Source: Staphylococcus lloydii
GTDB lineage: Bacteria > Bacillota > Bacilli > Staphylococcales > Staphylococcaceae
Direction: 5' to 3'
Assembly: GCF_015775975.1 (NCBI RefSeq)
Contig: NZ_CP064056.1
Span: 2,505,384-2,569,383 of the forward strand
DNA: 64,000 nucleotides
Positions within the stretch are counted from its first letter, which is position 1. Every line of letters begins with the position of its first letter. Below are positions 26,214 through 36,409 of this stretch, in pieces. The translations under genes were made by a program, and so were the position numbers. Below the pieces are notes generated by a model. That model had not been told where the DNA came from. It was given only the letters and a program-made list of their open reading frames with translations, and did no database searches.

Positions 26214-27083
26214 GTGAATTTATTAGATTTTCATAAACAAATAAAAGGATATACACAAGATAGACAACCCGGTATTGAAAAAGATATGAAACCAAAACCT
26301 ATTACAGAACTAGATGATTATGCTGCAGGTGGCAAATTAAAAGGTAAAGTGGCGCTCGTTACAGGTGGCGATTCAGGCATTGGACGCGCTGTGGCAATAT
26401 TATTCGCTAAGGAAGGCGCTAATATTGCGATAGGTTACTATGACGAACATGAAGATGCCCAAAATGTCGTAGAACGTGTCAAATCTTTAGGTGTACGAGC
26501 AAAAGCTTATGCCCATGACTTAAAAAAAGTCGAAGACTCACAACAATTAGTCAAAGATGTCGTAGCCGATTTTGGTCAATTAAATATTCTAGTTAACAAT
26601 GGTGGCGTACAATTCCCACAAGATAGTTTTGCGGATATAACACCAGAACAAATTAAAGAGACTTTTGAAACGAATATTTTCGGTATGATGTTCCTAACTC
26701 AAGCAGCAGAACCACACCTTTCTAAAGGTGATGCAATTGTTAACACTACGAGTGTAACGGCTTATCGTGGATCAGGACATTTAATTGATTATTCTGCTAC
26801 AAAAGGCGCAATCGTTTCCTTCACTCGTTCCATCGCTACTAGTTTAAATGAAAAAGGAATTCGTGTGAATGCAGTGGCGCCAGGCCCAATATATACACCA
26901 CTCATTCCTGCTACTTTTTCAGAAGACAAAGTAGAAAACCAAGGTGGCGAAACACCGATGGGCCGTCGTGGCCAACCAGCCGAATTAGCACCTGCCTATG
27001 TATTTTTAGCAAGTGACGCAGATAGTTCATATATTACTGGCCAAGTCATACACATTAACGGTGGCGACTATATAACTAGCTAG
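26214..27083 (+). CDS. Short-chain dehydrogenase of the YhdF/YdaD general-stress type
   Basis: 289 residues. A ~40-residue N-terminal extension ending DMKPKPITELDDYAAGGKLKGK precedes TGGDSGIGRA (cofactor loop); NNGG, a catalytic Ser and YSATK follow, then NAVAPGPIYTPLIPATF. This extended architecture is that of B. subtilis YhdF/YdaD, SigB-controlled glucose-dehydrogenase-like stress proteins. The GTG start follows AAGGAGG by seven bases; the ATG four bases earlier is out of frame. Substrate unknown. Confidence 0.88.
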   Translation: MNLLDFHKQIKGYTQDRQPGIEKDMKPKPITELDDYAAGGKLKGKVALVTGGDSGIGRAVAILFAKEGANIAIGYYDEHEDAQNVVERVKSLGVRAKAYAHDLKKVEDSQQLVKDVVADFGQLNILVNNGGVQFPQDSFADITPEQIKETFETNIFGMMFLTQAAEPHLSKGDAIVNTTSVTAYRGSGHLIDYSATKGAIVSFTRSIATSLNEKGIRVNAVAPGPIYTPLIPATFSEDKVENQGGETPMGRRGQPAELAPAYVFLASDADSSYITGQVIHINGGDYITS

Positions 27084-27113
27084 AAGTTATACTAAAATTC
27101 AATTTATATTTCG

Positions 27114-27152
27114 GTGGCAAGGACCTACTATAATCCTTGTCACTTTTTATTT
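27114..27152 (+). terminator. Terminator after the stress SDR
   Basis: GTGGCAAGGA (27114-27123) pairs with TCCTTGTCAC (27134-27143, one G-U) and is followed by TTTTTATTTT. Confidence 0.87.
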
Positions 27153-27217
27153 TCCGTCCATTCGACTTTTCAACTACAACATATTTCTACCTTAGTACAA
27201 AAAGTGTTACTTAACAT

Positions 27218-27245
27218 AAAAATAGACCATCTTTTAATGGTCTAT
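27218..27245 (-). terminator. Terminator after parB
   Basis: ATAGACCAT (27222-27230) pairs with ATGGTCTAT (27237-27245); the minus-strand RNA continues UUUUU. Confidence 0.8.
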
Positions 27246-27299
27246 CTCCCGCTATAAAATGATCTTGTTAATCAACATTGAGCGAATTTTGATTACGCG

Positions 27300-28139
27300 T
27301 TAATTTTTGTATTTGTCATTGAGTTGCTGTACTAATCTTTTAAATTCCGCTTCTGAAGTAAATTCAAATGTGATTTGTCCTTTATTTTTCTTAGTAGTTA
27401 TGGCGACGTTTGTTCCATATTGTTCTTTCAATTGTCGTTCTTGTTGCTTTATAAACTTAGGTTTCGTGTTCGTATCTTGTTGTTTATGATTTTCTCGCGG
27501 TGATTTATTGTCGCTTATATATTGTTCTAAATATCTAACACTCCATGCTTCACGATGTGCACGTTTAGCTAATTTTGTAATTTCAGCAGTGCTTTTTAAT
27601 GCTAATAACGTGCGACCATGGGCTCCCGACAATTCCCCCTGTTGAATCATGCGCATAACCGTTGATGGTAAATGAAGTAAACGTAACATATTAGCAATGT
27701 AAGGTCGTGATTTACTTAATCGCTGTGCCACTTGTTGTTGTGTTAGTTGCAAATCATCCATAAGTTTCCTATAACTTTCGGCTTCTTCTATTACATTCAA
27801 ATCCTCACGTTGTAAATTTTCAATAATAGCCAGTTCCATCATATCTTCATCAGATAATGACTTTACAATTGCTGGCACTTGCGTCAGTTCAGCACGTTTT
27901 GCTGCACGAAAACGTCTTTCCCCAACTACGATATGATAACCAGTTATTGTTGTACGTAATACGATAGGTTGTAAAATGCCATGTTGTTGAATCGAACGCG
28001 ATAAATCATCAAGTTTATCATCATCAAATGTTTTTCGAGGTTGATATGGATTCGGTTTAATTTGATCGGTCGCTATTTGTTGTATTGCAGAACCATCATC
28101 TAGCTGTAGTCTTTCATCTGCAGACTTTACGATGTTCAT
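27300..28139 (-). CDS. parB: Chromosome-partition protein ParB/Spo0J
   Basis: 279 residues. The CTP-binding N-terminal domain shows IKPNPYQPRKTF and GERRFRA, followed by AIIENLQREDLNVIEEAESY (in short ENLQREDLN). The HTH (QQVAQRLSKSRPYIANMLRLL) and a C-terminal dimer domain complete it. ParB binds parS, spreads as a CTP-dependent clamp and loads SMC. There is no parA (soj) beside it, as usual in staphylococci. A parS-like 16-mer lies 8 kb away at 36332. The second paralogue, noc, is at 57661. Start ATG 28139 is chosen over the GTG one codon earlier; the upstream ribosome site GTAGGTG is poorly spaced for both. Confidence 0.94.
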   Translation of the reverse strand: MNIVKSADERLQLDDGSAIQQIATDQIKPNPYQPRKTFDDDKLDDLSRSIQQHGILQPIVLRTTITGYHIVVGERRFRAAKRAELTQVPAIVKSLSDEDMMELAIIENLQREDLNVIEEAESYRKLMDDLQLTQQQVAQRLSKSRPYIANMLRLLHLPSTVMRMIQQGELSGAHGRTLLALKSTAEITKLAKRAHREAWSVRYLEQYISDNKSPRENHKQQDTNTKPKFIKQQERQLKEQYGTNVAITTKKNKGQITFEFTSEAEFKRLVQQLNDKYKN

Positions 28140-28282
28140 CACCTACTTTATAAAATGTCTTCATTTTATTTTAAGTAAATTATAACTGTAGAACAAGTAA
28201 TATAAGTATCGTCAATAAAGCATTCAATCACGTTTTGTTATAGTTAGATTATTTTGTTTAATCATAATTTTCAGAAAAGTTG

Positions 28283-28311
28283 TTGACAAAGCTTTTTATA
28301 ATGTGTAATCT
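28283..28311 (+). promoter_or_regulatory. Promoter of the met operon leader
   Basis: TTGACA (28283-28288) and TAATCT (28306-28311) with 17 bp between. Transcription would start near 28318 and give a leader of about 460 nt, in line with the long staphylococcal methionine T-box leaders. Confidence 0.7.
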
Positions 28312-28317
28312 ATGAAA

Positions 28318-28757
28318 TATCACTTAAGAAATTCATACGCAACAAACACAGTAATAAGGAAAGTAGAACTTACACTACTGACACAGAGAGTCTTCATTTG
28401 CTGAAAGAAGACACAGAAAGAAAGTTTGAAAATGGCCTTTGAGTGTTGATGCCAATATGAGGTGTCACCGGGCGCGCCCGTTATAGCGCTACAGTATTAA
28501 CATTTGTTAAATGCCGTACTGGAATCATTCGCTACGTCGTCAATTTCGTTAATACTCATTTTATACATTATAAGGTGAGCTTTTTTTATACGATTTTTAC
28601 TTCTCGAACACATTCCAATTCACAATTTCTATTTAACAAATAGCGTACTGGATAAGGTTATTTTAGCAATAAAATAACAAATTAAGGTGGTACCACGAAG
28701 CAAGCTTTCGTCCTTTACATCCGATTTATTCGGGTTTAAAGGACGGAAGCTTTTTTA
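28318..28757 (+). promoter_or_regulatory. Methionine T-box leader (tRNA-sensing riboswitch)
   Basis: The T-box core AAGGTGGTACCACG is at 28684-28697. The competing terminator is a 16-bp stem, 28702-28717 with 28737-28752, followed by T to 28757. The UGGU bulge fits a tRNA with discriminator A. The upstream part (28318-28680) is strongly structured, e.g. the palindrome CGGGCGCGCCCG at 28469-28480. I take an ATG as specifier codon from the downstream met genes, since I cannot fold stem I by eye. In S. aureus the orthologous leader is reported to respond to initiator tRNA-fMet. This also fills the 634-base gap between parB and metI. Confidence 0.9.
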
Positions 28758-28776
28758 TTTTACAAGGAGGTTATCG

Positions 28777-29883
28777 ATGATGAAAAATACAGAACTTGCT
28801 CAAATCGCATTGACGGAAGATCATACTGGTGCGTTAGCTAACCCTATCTATTTAGCAACGGCTTATCAACACCCACACTTAGGACAATCAACAGGTTATG
28901 ATTACACACGTACTAAAAATCCAACACGTACAGCCTTCGAAGAATCATTTGCCAAATTAGAGAGAGGGCTTGCATCATTTGCTACATCAAGTGGCATGGC
29001 AGCAATTCAACTCGTTTGTAATATTTTCAAACCAGGCGATGAGATTTTAGTTTCATTTGATTTATACGGTGGCACGTTTAGATTATTTGATTTTTATGAA
29101 CAACAATATGGCATTCGCTTTAAATACGTTGATTTTCTAAATTATGAAGAAGTAGCTCAAAATATTAACGACAATACACGCGCCCTATTTATTGAGCCAA
29201 TATCTAACCCACTAATGATTGAAGTTGATGTTGAACCTTATTACGTATTAAGTAAGAAACATGATTTGTTAACAATAATCGATAATACTTTCTTAACACC
29301 TTATTTAACGACACCGTTAGCAGATGGAGCTGACATTGTTTTACATTCAGGAACTAAATATATTGGCGGTCATAATGATGTACTTGGTGGCGTGGTAACT
29401 GTCAAAGACGAAACCCTCGCTGAAGAATTAGCCGCTTTGCATAACATGACTGGCGCAACGTTATCACCCATCGATAGTTATTTATTACAACGTGGCTTAA
29501 AGACGTTGCATTTACGTATAGATCGTTCCGAACACAATGCTAAATTACTTGCCGAACGATGTAGTGACTTAGATGCAATAGACGAAGTTTTATACAGTGG
29601 CCGTACCGGTATGTTGAGTTTAAGGCTTAACAAAGCGTTTAGCGTTGAAAAACTTTTAGAAAATATTAAAGTTTGTATCTTTGCCGAAAGTTTAGGCGGT
29701 ACTGAAACATTAATAACATTCCCATATACACAGACACATGTTGATATGCCAGACGAAGAAAAAGATAAACGTGGTATTGATGCACATTTAATTAGATTAT
29801 CAATAGGCGTTGAAGACTATGAGGATATTGAAGCTGACCTTATACAAGCGTTAGACAAAGCGAAAGTAGGAGTGATTTCATGA
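28777..29883 (+). CDS. metI: Cystathionine gamma-synthase / O-acetyl(or succinyl)homoserine thiolase
   Basis: 368 residues from ATG 28777, with AAGGAGG six bases upstream; an upstream open frame reaching 28687 runs through the T-box terminator and is not real. PLP enzyme of the Cys/Met family: Lys194 in HSGTKYIGGHND binds PLP; YDYTRTKNPT is the substrate/PLP-phosphate region. It makes cystathionine (or homocysteine) from activated homoserine. First gene of the met operon; its stop overlaps the metC start by four bases. Confidence 0.93.
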   Translation: MMKNTELAQIALTEDHTGALANPIYLATAYQHPHLGQSTGYDYTRTKNPTRTAFEESFAKLERGLASFATSSGMAAIQLVCNIFKPGDEILVSFDLYGGTFRLFDFYEQQYGIRFKYVDFLNYEEVAQNINDNTRALFIEPISNPLMIEVDVEPYYVLSKKHDLLTIIDNTFLTPYLTTPLADGADIVLHSGTKYIGGHNDVLGGVVTVKDETLAEELAALHNMTGATLSPIDSYLLQRGLKTLHLRIDRSEHNAKLLAERCSDLDAIDEVLYSGRTGMLSLRLNKAFSVEKLLENIKVCIFAESLGGTETLITFPYTQTHVDMPDEEKDKRGIDAHLIRLSIGVEDYEDIEADLIQALDKAKVGVIS

Positions 29884-31058
29884 GTTTATCCAAAGATACT
29901 GAAGTGATTTTCGATTCACATAGAGGACACGATTACGATTCAGCAAATCCACCGTTATATGATTCTTCAACATTCCACCAAAAAGTATTAGGTGGTGGCG
30001 CAGAATACGACTATGCAAGAAGTGGTAATCCTAACCGTGAATTATTAGAAGAAAAATTAGCCAAACTTGAAGGTGGCAGTTATGCATTTGCCTATGCTTC
30101 AGGCATCGCAGCTATTTCAGCAGTGTTACTCACGCTTAAAGCTGACGATCATGTCATTTTACCTGACGATGTTTACGGTGGTACTTTCCGCTTAACAGAG
30201 CAAATATTAACACGATTTAATATTCGATTTACAACTGTAGACACAACGGATATATCACAAATCGAACAAGCAATCGAAGATAACACCAAATTAGTATATA
30301 TAGAAACACCATCTAACCCTTTATTTAAAATCACAGATGTTCGTGCCGCTGCCAAAGTTGCACATGATCACGATTTACTTTTAGCAGTTGATAATACGTT
30401 TATGACTCCATTGGGTCAATCTCCACTAGAACTTGGCGCAGACGTAGTTGTGCATAGCGCTACAAAATTTTTAGGCGGTCATAGCGATATTATTGCAGGC
30501 GCTGCAATTACTAATGATAAAACATTGGCAGATGCACTCTATTTATTACAAAACGGTACAGGTACTGCCCTTTCCGCACAAGATAGTTGGACGTTAGCAA
30601 AACATTTAAAAACATTACCAGTAAGATTTAAGCAATCTGTAGATAACGCACAAAAACTTGAAGCATTTTTACAACAACGTGATGAAATTGCTGAAGTTTA
30701 TTACCCAGGAAATAACAAATTACATTTATCTCAATCTCAACATGGTGGCGCAGTTTTAGGCTTTCGCTTAAAAGATGAAACGAAGGCTCAAGCTTTCGTT
30801 GACGCCTTATCATTACCTTTAGTATCAGTAAGTCTCGGTGGTGTAGAAACTATCCTGTCACACCCAGCAACAATGTCACACGCCGCGGTGCCTAAAGAAG
30901 TTCGAGATGAACGTAACATCACTTTTGGTCTCTTTAGATTAAGTGTTGGTTTAGAAGATCCTGATGAACTGATTGCTGACTTGAATTATGCATTGAAGGA
31001 GGCTTTTAATGACTCAACAACTATTGGACAAACTGAAGAACAACATACTAGTCGCTGA
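29880..31058 (+). CDS. metC: Cystathionine beta-lyase
   Basis: 392 residues. Cys/Met-metabolism PLP enzyme with Lys196 in HSATKFLGGHSD and YDYARSGNPNR at about 44-54. It cleaves cystathionine to homocysteine, pyruvate and ammonia. Start overlaps metI (ATGA). Its last 50 bases are shared with the start of metF in another frame, an unusually long overlap for this compact operon. Confidence 0.93.
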   Translation: MSLSKDTEVIFDSHRGHDYDSANPPLYDSSTFHQKVLGGGAEYDYARSGNPNRELLEEKLAKLEGGSYAFAYASGIAAISAVLLTLKADDHVILPDDVYGGTFRLTEQILTRFNIRFTTVDTTDISQIEQAIEDNTKLVYIETPSNPLFKITDVRAAAKVAHDHDLLLAVDNTFMTPLGQSPLELGADVVVHSATKFLGGHSDIIAGAAITNDKTLADALYLLQNGTGTALSAQDSWTLAKHLKTLPVRFKQSVDNAQKLEAFLQQRDEIAEVYYPGNNKLHLSQSQHGGAVLGFRLKDETKAQAFVDALSLPLVSVSLGGVETILSHPATMSHAAVPKEVRDERNITFGLFRLSVGLEDPDELIADLNYALKEAFNDSTTIGQTEEQHTSR

Positions 31059-32853
31059 TGGTGCTATGGGCACGATTCTCTACTCTGAAGGGTTAGATAC
31101 ATGTCCAGAAGCTTACAATTTAAGTCATCCAGAACGAGTAGAACGTATACATCGTACTTATATTGAAGCCGGTGCAGACGTGATACAAACAAATACTTAC
31201 GGCGCAAACTTCGAAAAATTAAAAGCCTTTGGTTTAGAACATAAAGTTAAAGACATTCACCAAGCGGCAGTGAAAATCGCTAAAAAAGCCGCTTCAAAAG
31301 ATACATTTATCTTAGGTACTGTCGGCGGTTTTCGTGGCGTTAGACAAGAAGAATTAAGTCTATCTGCGATACTGTATCACACAGAAATTCAAGTAGATAC
31401 TTTAATAGAAGAAGGCGTCGACGGTTTACTTTTCGAAACATATTACGATTTAGAAGAATTAACGAATATTATACAAGCGACACGTAACAAATATGATATT
31501 CCAATTATCGCCCAATTAACGGCGTCTAATACTAACTATTTACGTGACGGTTCGAAAATTAATGATGCTTTACAACAAGTTATCGACAGCGGCGCAGATG
31601 TCGTCGGGCTAAATTGTCATCATGGTCCGCATCATATGCAGCAAACTTTTTCACATATTGAATTACCAGAACACGCATATCTTTCATGTTATCCAAATGC
31701 TAGCTTGCTTGATTTAAATAACAGCGAGTTCAAATATAGCGACAATGCAGAATACTTTGGGAAAGTTGCCCAAAAATTAATAAACGAAGGTGTACGACTC
31801 ATTGGTGGTTGTTGTGGCACGACACCAGAACATATTCATTATATTAAATCTTCTATTAAAGATTTAACACCGATACACAACAAAAAAGTCGTACCTATTA
31901 CAAAACAAAATGCTGCAGCAAAATCCACGACTTCAAAAGAAAATTTAACGACTAAAGTTAAACGTGGCGCTACAATCATTGTCGAGTTAGATACACCAAA
32001 ACATTTAGACACCGAAAAGTTTTTTGACAATATCCAAAAACTAGATGATGCAGAAATAGATGCGGTCACACTTGCCGATAATTCATTAGCGACCGTGCGT
32101 ATTAGTAATGTTGCTGCGGCAAGCATTATTAAACAAAACTACAATATCGAGCCGCTCGTACATATCACATGTCGAGACCGTAATTTAATCGGCTTACAAT
32201 CACACCTTCTAGGATTATCACTACTAGGCGTAAATGAAATTTTAACGATTACCGGTGATCCTTCAAAAGTAGGTAATCTACCAGGCGCCATGAACGTATT
32301 CGATGTAAATTCTAAAGGTTTAACAGAAATTGCTAAACGATTTAACCAAGGTATGAACACTGATGGTGATGCGCTGAAGAAAAAAACAAACTTCAACATC
32401 GCAGGAGCATTTGATCCAAACGTAAGAAAGCTAGATGGTGCAATCAGACGTTTGGAAAAGAAAATAGACAGCGGTATGGATTATTTCATTACACAGCCAG
32501 TTTATAGTAAAGATAAAATCAAAACTGTTTATGAAGCAACTAAACATTTAGACGTCCCATTCTTTATTGGCATTATGCCAATTACTAGTTATAACAATGC
32601 ATTATTTTTACACAACGAAGTACCTGGTATTAAGCTTTCAGAAGATATACTTACACGCTTCGAAGCAGTTAAAGATGATAGAGATAAAACAAGAGAGTTA
32701 AGCATTGAAATATGTAAAGAGCTTATCGATACCGTTCATGAATATTTTAACGGCTTATATCTCATCACACCTTTCCAACGTGCAGACTTATCTCTGGAAC
32801 TTGCAGCATACTCTAAATCGATCACTTCAAATTCACAGGAGGCAATATTATGA
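31009..32853 (+). CDS. metF: Bifunctional homocysteine S-methyltransferase / methylenetetrahydrofolate reductase
   Basis: 614 residues, a two-domain fusion. Residues 1-290 are a homocysteine S-methyltransferase with zinc ligands Cys203 (GLNCHHG), Cys268 and Cys269 ([11 protein letters not shown]). Residues about 325-610 are a MetF-type reductase ([30 protein letters not shown]). It supplies methyltetrahydrofolate for MetE and can itself methylate homocysteine from S-methylmethionine. AAGGAGG lies upstream of ATG 31009, inside metC. The stop overlaps metE as ATGA. Confidence 0.94.
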   Translation: MTQQLLDKLKNNILVADGAMGTILYSEGLDTCPEAYNLSHPERVERIHRTYIEAGADVIQTNTYGANFEKLKAFGLEHKVKDIHQAAVKIAKKAASKDTFILGTVGGFRGVRQEELSLSAILYHTEIQVDTLIEEGVDGLLFETYYDLEELTNIIQATRNKYDIPIIAQLTASNTNYLRDGSKINDALQQVIDSGADVVGLNCHHGPHHMQQTFSHIELPEHAYLSCYPNASLLDLNNSEFKYSDNAEYFGKVAQKLINEGVRLIGGCCGTTPEHIHYIKSSIKDLTPIHNKKVVPITKQNAAAKSTTSKENLTTKVKRGATIIVELDTPKHLDTEKFFDNIQKLDDAEIDAVTLADNSLATVRISNVAAASIIKQNYNIEPLVHITCRDRNLIGLQSHLLGLSLLGVNEILTITGDPSKVGNLPGAMNVFDVNSKGLTEIAKRFNQGMNTDGDALKKKTNFNIAGAFDPNVRKLDGAIRRLEKKIDSGMDYFITQPVYSKDKIKTVYEATKHLDVPFFIGIMPITSYNNALFLHNEVPGIKLSEDILTRFEAVKDDRDKTRELSIEICKELIDTVHEYFNGLYLITPFQRADLSLELAAYSKSITSNSQEAIL

Positions 32854-35090
32854 CAATTAAAACATCAAATTTAGGTTTCCCAAGATTAGGTAGAAAGAGA
32901 GAATGGAAAAAAACAATCGAAAGCTACTGGTCAAACAAAATCAATGCTGACGAATTAAACCAACAACTTACTGATTTGCACAAAGAGAATTTATTACTAC
33001 AAAAAAATTATAACTTAGACAGTATTCCAGTCGGTGACTTTTCTCTTTACGACCATATTCTTGATACATCATTATTATTCAATATCATTCCAGAACGATT
33101 CCAAGGTCGTGAAGTAAACAACGACTTATTATTTGATATCGCAAGAGGTAACAAAGAACACGTTGCCAGTGCATTAATCAAATGGTTTAACACAAACTAT
33201 CACTACATCGTTCCAGAATGGGATCATGCAGAACCAAAATTAAATCACAATGTTTTATTAGAACGCTTTAACTATGCGCAGTCATTAAACGTTAATGCTC
33301 ATCCTGTGATTGTTGGACCGATTACTTTCGTTCAACTTTCTAAAGGTGGTAATCAAACTTTTGAAGAAAAAGTAGAAACGTTATTACCATTATATAAAGA
33401 AGTTTTACAATCCCTTGCAGACGCTGGTGCTGAATATATTCAAATCGACGAACCTGTGTTAGTCACTGATACAAGCGAAGACTTTGAAGATATTACACGC
33501 CATGCTTATGACTACTTTGCACAAGCTGGATTAGGCGAAAAACTTGTAATCCAAACATACTTTGAACGTGTTAACTTAAAATTCTTAAACAGCTTACCTG
33601 TAAAAGGATTAGGGTTAGACTTTGTGCACGATAACGGCTACAATTTATCACAAATTGAAGCAGGCGACCTAGCTAAAGATAAAGTATTATATGCTGGTAT
33701 TATTGATGGACGTAACGTTTGGGCAGCTGATATAGAAGCGAAACAATCATTAATCGAAAAACTTCAAAACTACACAACTGAATTAGTTATCCAACCATCA
33801 TCATCATTATTACACGTACCAGTTTCACTAGATGATGAAACGTTAGACGAATCTATTGCAGAAGGTTTGAGCTTTGCAACAGAAAAATTAGATGAATTAG
33901 ACGCGTTAAGACGTTTATTTAATGACAATGACTTTGCTAAATTTGATGAGCTAAAAGCGCGTTATGAACGTTTCCAAAATCAATCATTCAAAAATCTTGA
34001 ATATGACTTTGATAGTGTCCGTTCTTCTCGTAAATCACCATTTGCTGAACGTCGTAAGGAACAAGATGCACAATTAAATTTACCTGATTTACCAACGACT
34101 ACAATCGGTTCTTTCCCTCAATCACAAGAAGTACGTAAACAACGTGCTGCATGGAAAAATAACCGCATTACAGACGCTGAATATAATGATTTCTTAGAAA
34201 GCGAAATCGCACGTTGGATTAAAATTCAAGAAGACATTGGCTTAGATGTACTTGTTCATGGGGAATTCGAACGTAACGATATGGTTGAATTCTTCGGCGA
34301 AAAATTACAAGGTTTCTTAGTGACTAAGTTCGGTTGGGTTCAATCATATGGTTCTCGTGCCGTTAAGCCACCAATCATTTACGGAGACGTTAAATGGAAC
34401 GAACCTTTAACAGTAAAAGAAACATTGTATGCACAAGGCTTAACAGACAAACCTGTTAAAGGTATGTTAACAGGCCCTGTTACAATCTTGAACTGGTCAT
34501 TCGAACGTGTAGACTTACCTCGTGAAGAAGTTCAAAACCAAATCGCTTTAGCCATTAACGAAGAAGTTTTAGCTTTAGAAGACGCTGGCATCAAAATTAT
34601 TCAAGTAGACGAACCAGCATTACGAGAAGGTTTACCTTTACGTTCTGAATACCATGCTGATTACTTAAATAAAGCAGTGCATTCATTCAAACTTGCAACA
34701 TCTTCAGTGGCAGATGCAACACAAATTCATACGCATATGTGTTATTCTCAATTTGGACAAATCATCCATGCTATTTATGATTTAGATGCTGATGTTATTT
34801 CAATCGAAACATCACGTAGTCATGGTGATTTAATTCAAGACTTTGAAGACATTACGTATGATTTAGGTATCGGACTTGGTGTATACGATATCCATAGTCC
34901 ACGTATCCCTACTGAAGAAGAAATTACGACAGCAATTGACCGTGCTTTACAACAAATTGATCGTTCATTATTCTGGGTTAACCCAGATTGCGGTTTAAAA
35001 ACGCGTAAAGAAGACGAAGTACGTGAAGCATTGACTGTATTAGTTAACTCGGTAGATAAATTACGTAAAACAAAGTCAACTACTGTTTAA
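32850..35090 (+). CDS. metE: Cobalamin-independent methionine synthase
   Basis: 746 residues with both TIM-barrel halves. Zinc ligands are visible in the second: His629 and Cys631 (HTHMC), a Glu about 22 residues later, and Cys714 (NPDCGLKTR). [13 protein letters not shown] at the N-terminus binds polyglutamyl folate. It transfers the methyl of methyltetrahydrofolate to homocysteine, the last step of the operon's pathway. Length and motifs are normal. Confidence 0.96.
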   Translation: MTIKTSNLGFPRLGRKREWKKTIESYWSNKINADELNQQLTDLHKENLLLQKNYNLDSIPVGDFSLYDHILDTSLLFNIIPERFQGREVNNDLLFDIARGNKEHVASALIKWFNTNYHYIVPEWDHAEPKLNHNVLLERFNYAQSLNVNAHPVIVGPITFVQLSKGGNQTFEEKVETLLPLYKEVLQSLADAGAEYIQIDEPVLVTDTSEDFEDITRHAYDYFAQAGLGEKLVIQTYFERVNLKFLNSLPVKGLGLDFVHDNGYNLSQIEAGDLAKDKVLYAGIIDGRNVWAADIEAKQSLIEKLQNYTTELVIQPSSSLLHVPVSLDDETLDESIAEGLSFATEKLDELDALRRLFNDNDFAKFDELKARYERFQNQSFKNLEYDFDSVRSSRKSPFAERRKEQDAQLNLPDLPTTTIGSFPQSQEVRKQRAAWKNNRITDAEYNDFLESEIARWIKIQEDIGLDVLVHGEFERNDMVEFFGEKLQGFLVTKFGWVQSYGSRAVKPPIIYGDVKWNEPLTVKETLYAQGLTDKPVKGMLTGPVTILNWSFERVDLPREEVQNQIALAINEEVLALEDAGIKIIQVDEPALREGLPLRSEYHADYLNKAVHSFKLATSSVADATQIHTHMCYSQFGQIIHAIYDLDADVISIETSRSHGDLIQDFEDITYDLGIGLGVYDIHSPRIPTEEEITTAIDRALQQIDRSLFWVNPDCGLKTRKEDEVREALTVLVNSVDKLRKTKSTTV

Positions 35091-35116
35091 ATAATAAGAT
35101 GTAGGTGATATTATCC

Positions 35117-35860
35117 ATGAGTTATCCATTATGGAACCAACTTGAACAACTAAAAAGTGCAGAATGGGTCGATCTTACGCACACGTTTGACGACGCCATT
35201 CCATGCTTTAGTGAAGACGAGCGTGCAAGCGTAAAACCATTAGCAACTGTAAAAGAGGATGGTTATTATGTTCAACGTTGGAATCTCGTTACACAATACG
35301 GTACACACCTTGACGCACCGAATCATTTTGTTAATCATGCCCGCAGTCTAAATGACTTTGATTTAACAGAATTTGCGTTACCATTGATAGTCTTAGACTA
35401 TTCATCAGAAGTCGCACATGATGCAGACTTTATAGTTACTAAAGAACATTTAATTCAATGGGAACGCATTAACGGTAAAATCGACCCACATACATTTGTC
35501 GCGTTAAGAACGGATTGGTCTAAACGCTGGCCCGATACAACGAAATTTGAAAATAAAGATACGCATGGCCAACCTCATACCCCAGGTTGGAGCCGAGATG
35601 CGTTACAGTTTCTAATCGAAGAACGCCAAGTAAAAGCAATCGGTCACGAAACGTTCGATACAGATGCAGCTATCGATGCAACACGTAACGAAGATTTCGT
35701 CAGCCAACGTTATGTCCTTGAGCAAGACATATTTCAAATTGAATTGCTTACTCATTTAGATCAATTGCCAGCACGTGGTGCTATTATTTTTACAATCTGC
35801 CCAAAAGCAGATGATGCGCCCGGCTTTCCGGTACGTGCGTTTGCTATCAAGCCAAAATAG
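35117..35860 (+). CDS. Cyclase/kynurenine-formamidase-like metal hydrolase
   Basis: 247 residues from ATG 35117 (TAGGTGA eight bases upstream; the GTG at 35105 overlaps that site). The cyclase-family metal motif reads QYGTHLDAPNHF (HxGTHxDxPxHF form, with Gln in the first position), and GHETFDTDAA follows. These enzymes hydrolyse amide or lactone bonds. It lies 26 bases after metE and is the last gene before the terminators, so it is transcribed from the T-box. Its role in methionine supply is unknown; formyl-group hydrolysis is one speculative link. Confidence 0.82.
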   Translation: MSYPLWNQLEQLKSAEWVDLTHTFDDAIPCFSEDERASVKPLATVKEDGYYVQRWNLVTQYGTHLDAPNHFVNHARSLNDFDLTEFALPLIVLDYSSEVAHDADFIVTKEHLIQWERINGKIDPHTFVALRTDWSKRWPDTTKFENKDTHGQPHTPGWSRDALQFLIEERQVKAIGHETFDTDAAIDATRNEDFVSQRYVLEQDIFQIELLTHLDQLPARGAIIFTICPKADDAPGFPVRAFAIKPK

Positions 35861-35911
35861 CATTCAAAAAAGTAAGATGTACGCTAGCCATTATGTACAT
35901 CAGCAATAAAC

Positions 35912-35947
35912 TTGGCATTAAGCATTTGAGCCCCTGCTTAATGCCAA
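35912..35947 (+). terminator. Hairpin at the end of the met operon
   Basis: A perfect 13-bp stem (35912-35924 with 35935-35947) around a 10-nt loop, followed by a pyrimidine-rich but not pure T tail. It could be a weak terminator or an mRNA-stabilising 3-prime stem. Confidence 0.6.
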
Positions 35948-35972
35948 TCTCTCCTTTTCAGTTATGATATAT

Positions 35973-36003
35973 AACAAGTAGGTCGCCGCCTACTTGTTTT
36001 TTT
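35973..36003 (+). terminator. Strong terminator
   Basis: AACAAGTAGG (35973-35982) pairs with CCTACTTGTT (35989-35998), loop TCGCCG, and seven T follow. It is the definitive stop of the met operon. Confidence 0.9.
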
Positions 36004-36061
36004 ATTTTGGTTTAAGTTAAGATGACTATAACGCTTTAAATAGATAAAAGGAGTGACTGCA

Positions 36062-36316
36062 ATGCCATCAAACGACTACGCACCACAGCAACGTAATATC
36101 GTTATCGCTTATGTCTTATGGTTCTTTTTAGGCCAACTTGGCGTACACCGTTTCTATTGTGGCAAAACTGCTTCAGGTATTTTCCAAGTGATTCTAGCAG
36201 TTTTTGCATGGGCGACAGTAGCAATTTTTATTGGCTATTTCTTCCTATTTATATTAGGGATTTGGCTCTTTATAGACATTTTCTTAATTCCTAGTATGTG
36301 CAAGCATCCAAATTAA
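36062..36316 (+). CDS. TM2 domain membrane protein
   Basis: 84 residues from ATG 36062; AAAGGAG lies eight bases upstream, while the GTG at 36053 abuts it. The TM2 hallmark LGQLGVHRFYCGKTASGIFQ (short: GVHRFYCGK) links two hydrophobic helices; a third hydrophobic stretch is IGYFFLFILGIWLFIDIF. TM2 proteins are two-helix membrane proteins of unclear function. A monocistronic unit between two terminators. Confidence 0.85.
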   Translation: MPSNDYAPQQRNIVIAYVLWFFLGQLGVHRFYCGKTASGIFQVILAVFAWATVAIFIGYFFLFILGIWLFIDIFLIPSMCKHPN

Positions 36317-36331
36317 TAACATATAAGTTAA

Positions 36332-36347
36332 TGTTTAACGTGAAACA
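36332..36347. promoter_or_regulatory. parS-like ParB binding site
   Basis: TGTTTAACGTGAAACA matches the parS consensus TGTTTCACGTGAAACA at 15 of 16 positions. It sits in the short intergenic space after the TM2 gene, 8 kb from parB and about 27 kb from oriC, where Firmicutes parS sites cluster. Confidence 0.85.
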
Positions 36348-36360
36348 TTATACGAATAAT

Positions 36361-36394
36361 AAAAAGAGACACCTTTGTTAAGGTGTCTCTTTTG
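36361..36394. terminator. Bidirectional terminator
   Basis: A perfect 14-bp stem (36362-36375 with 36380-36393), loop TGTT, flanked by A and T runs. It serves the TM2 gene and the convergent cstA. Confidence 0.92.
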
Positions 36395-36409
36395 CTATTC
36401 AATATAGTC

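Noticed and set aside
28469..28480. GC-rich palindrome CGGGCGCGCCCG as a restriction or integration site
   Set aside because: It lies inside the T-box leader RNA and is explained as part of that fold.
28687..28776. In-frame extension of metI upstream of 28777
   Set aside because: It would translate the T-box terminator; a strong AAGGAGG site directly precedes the ATG at 28777.
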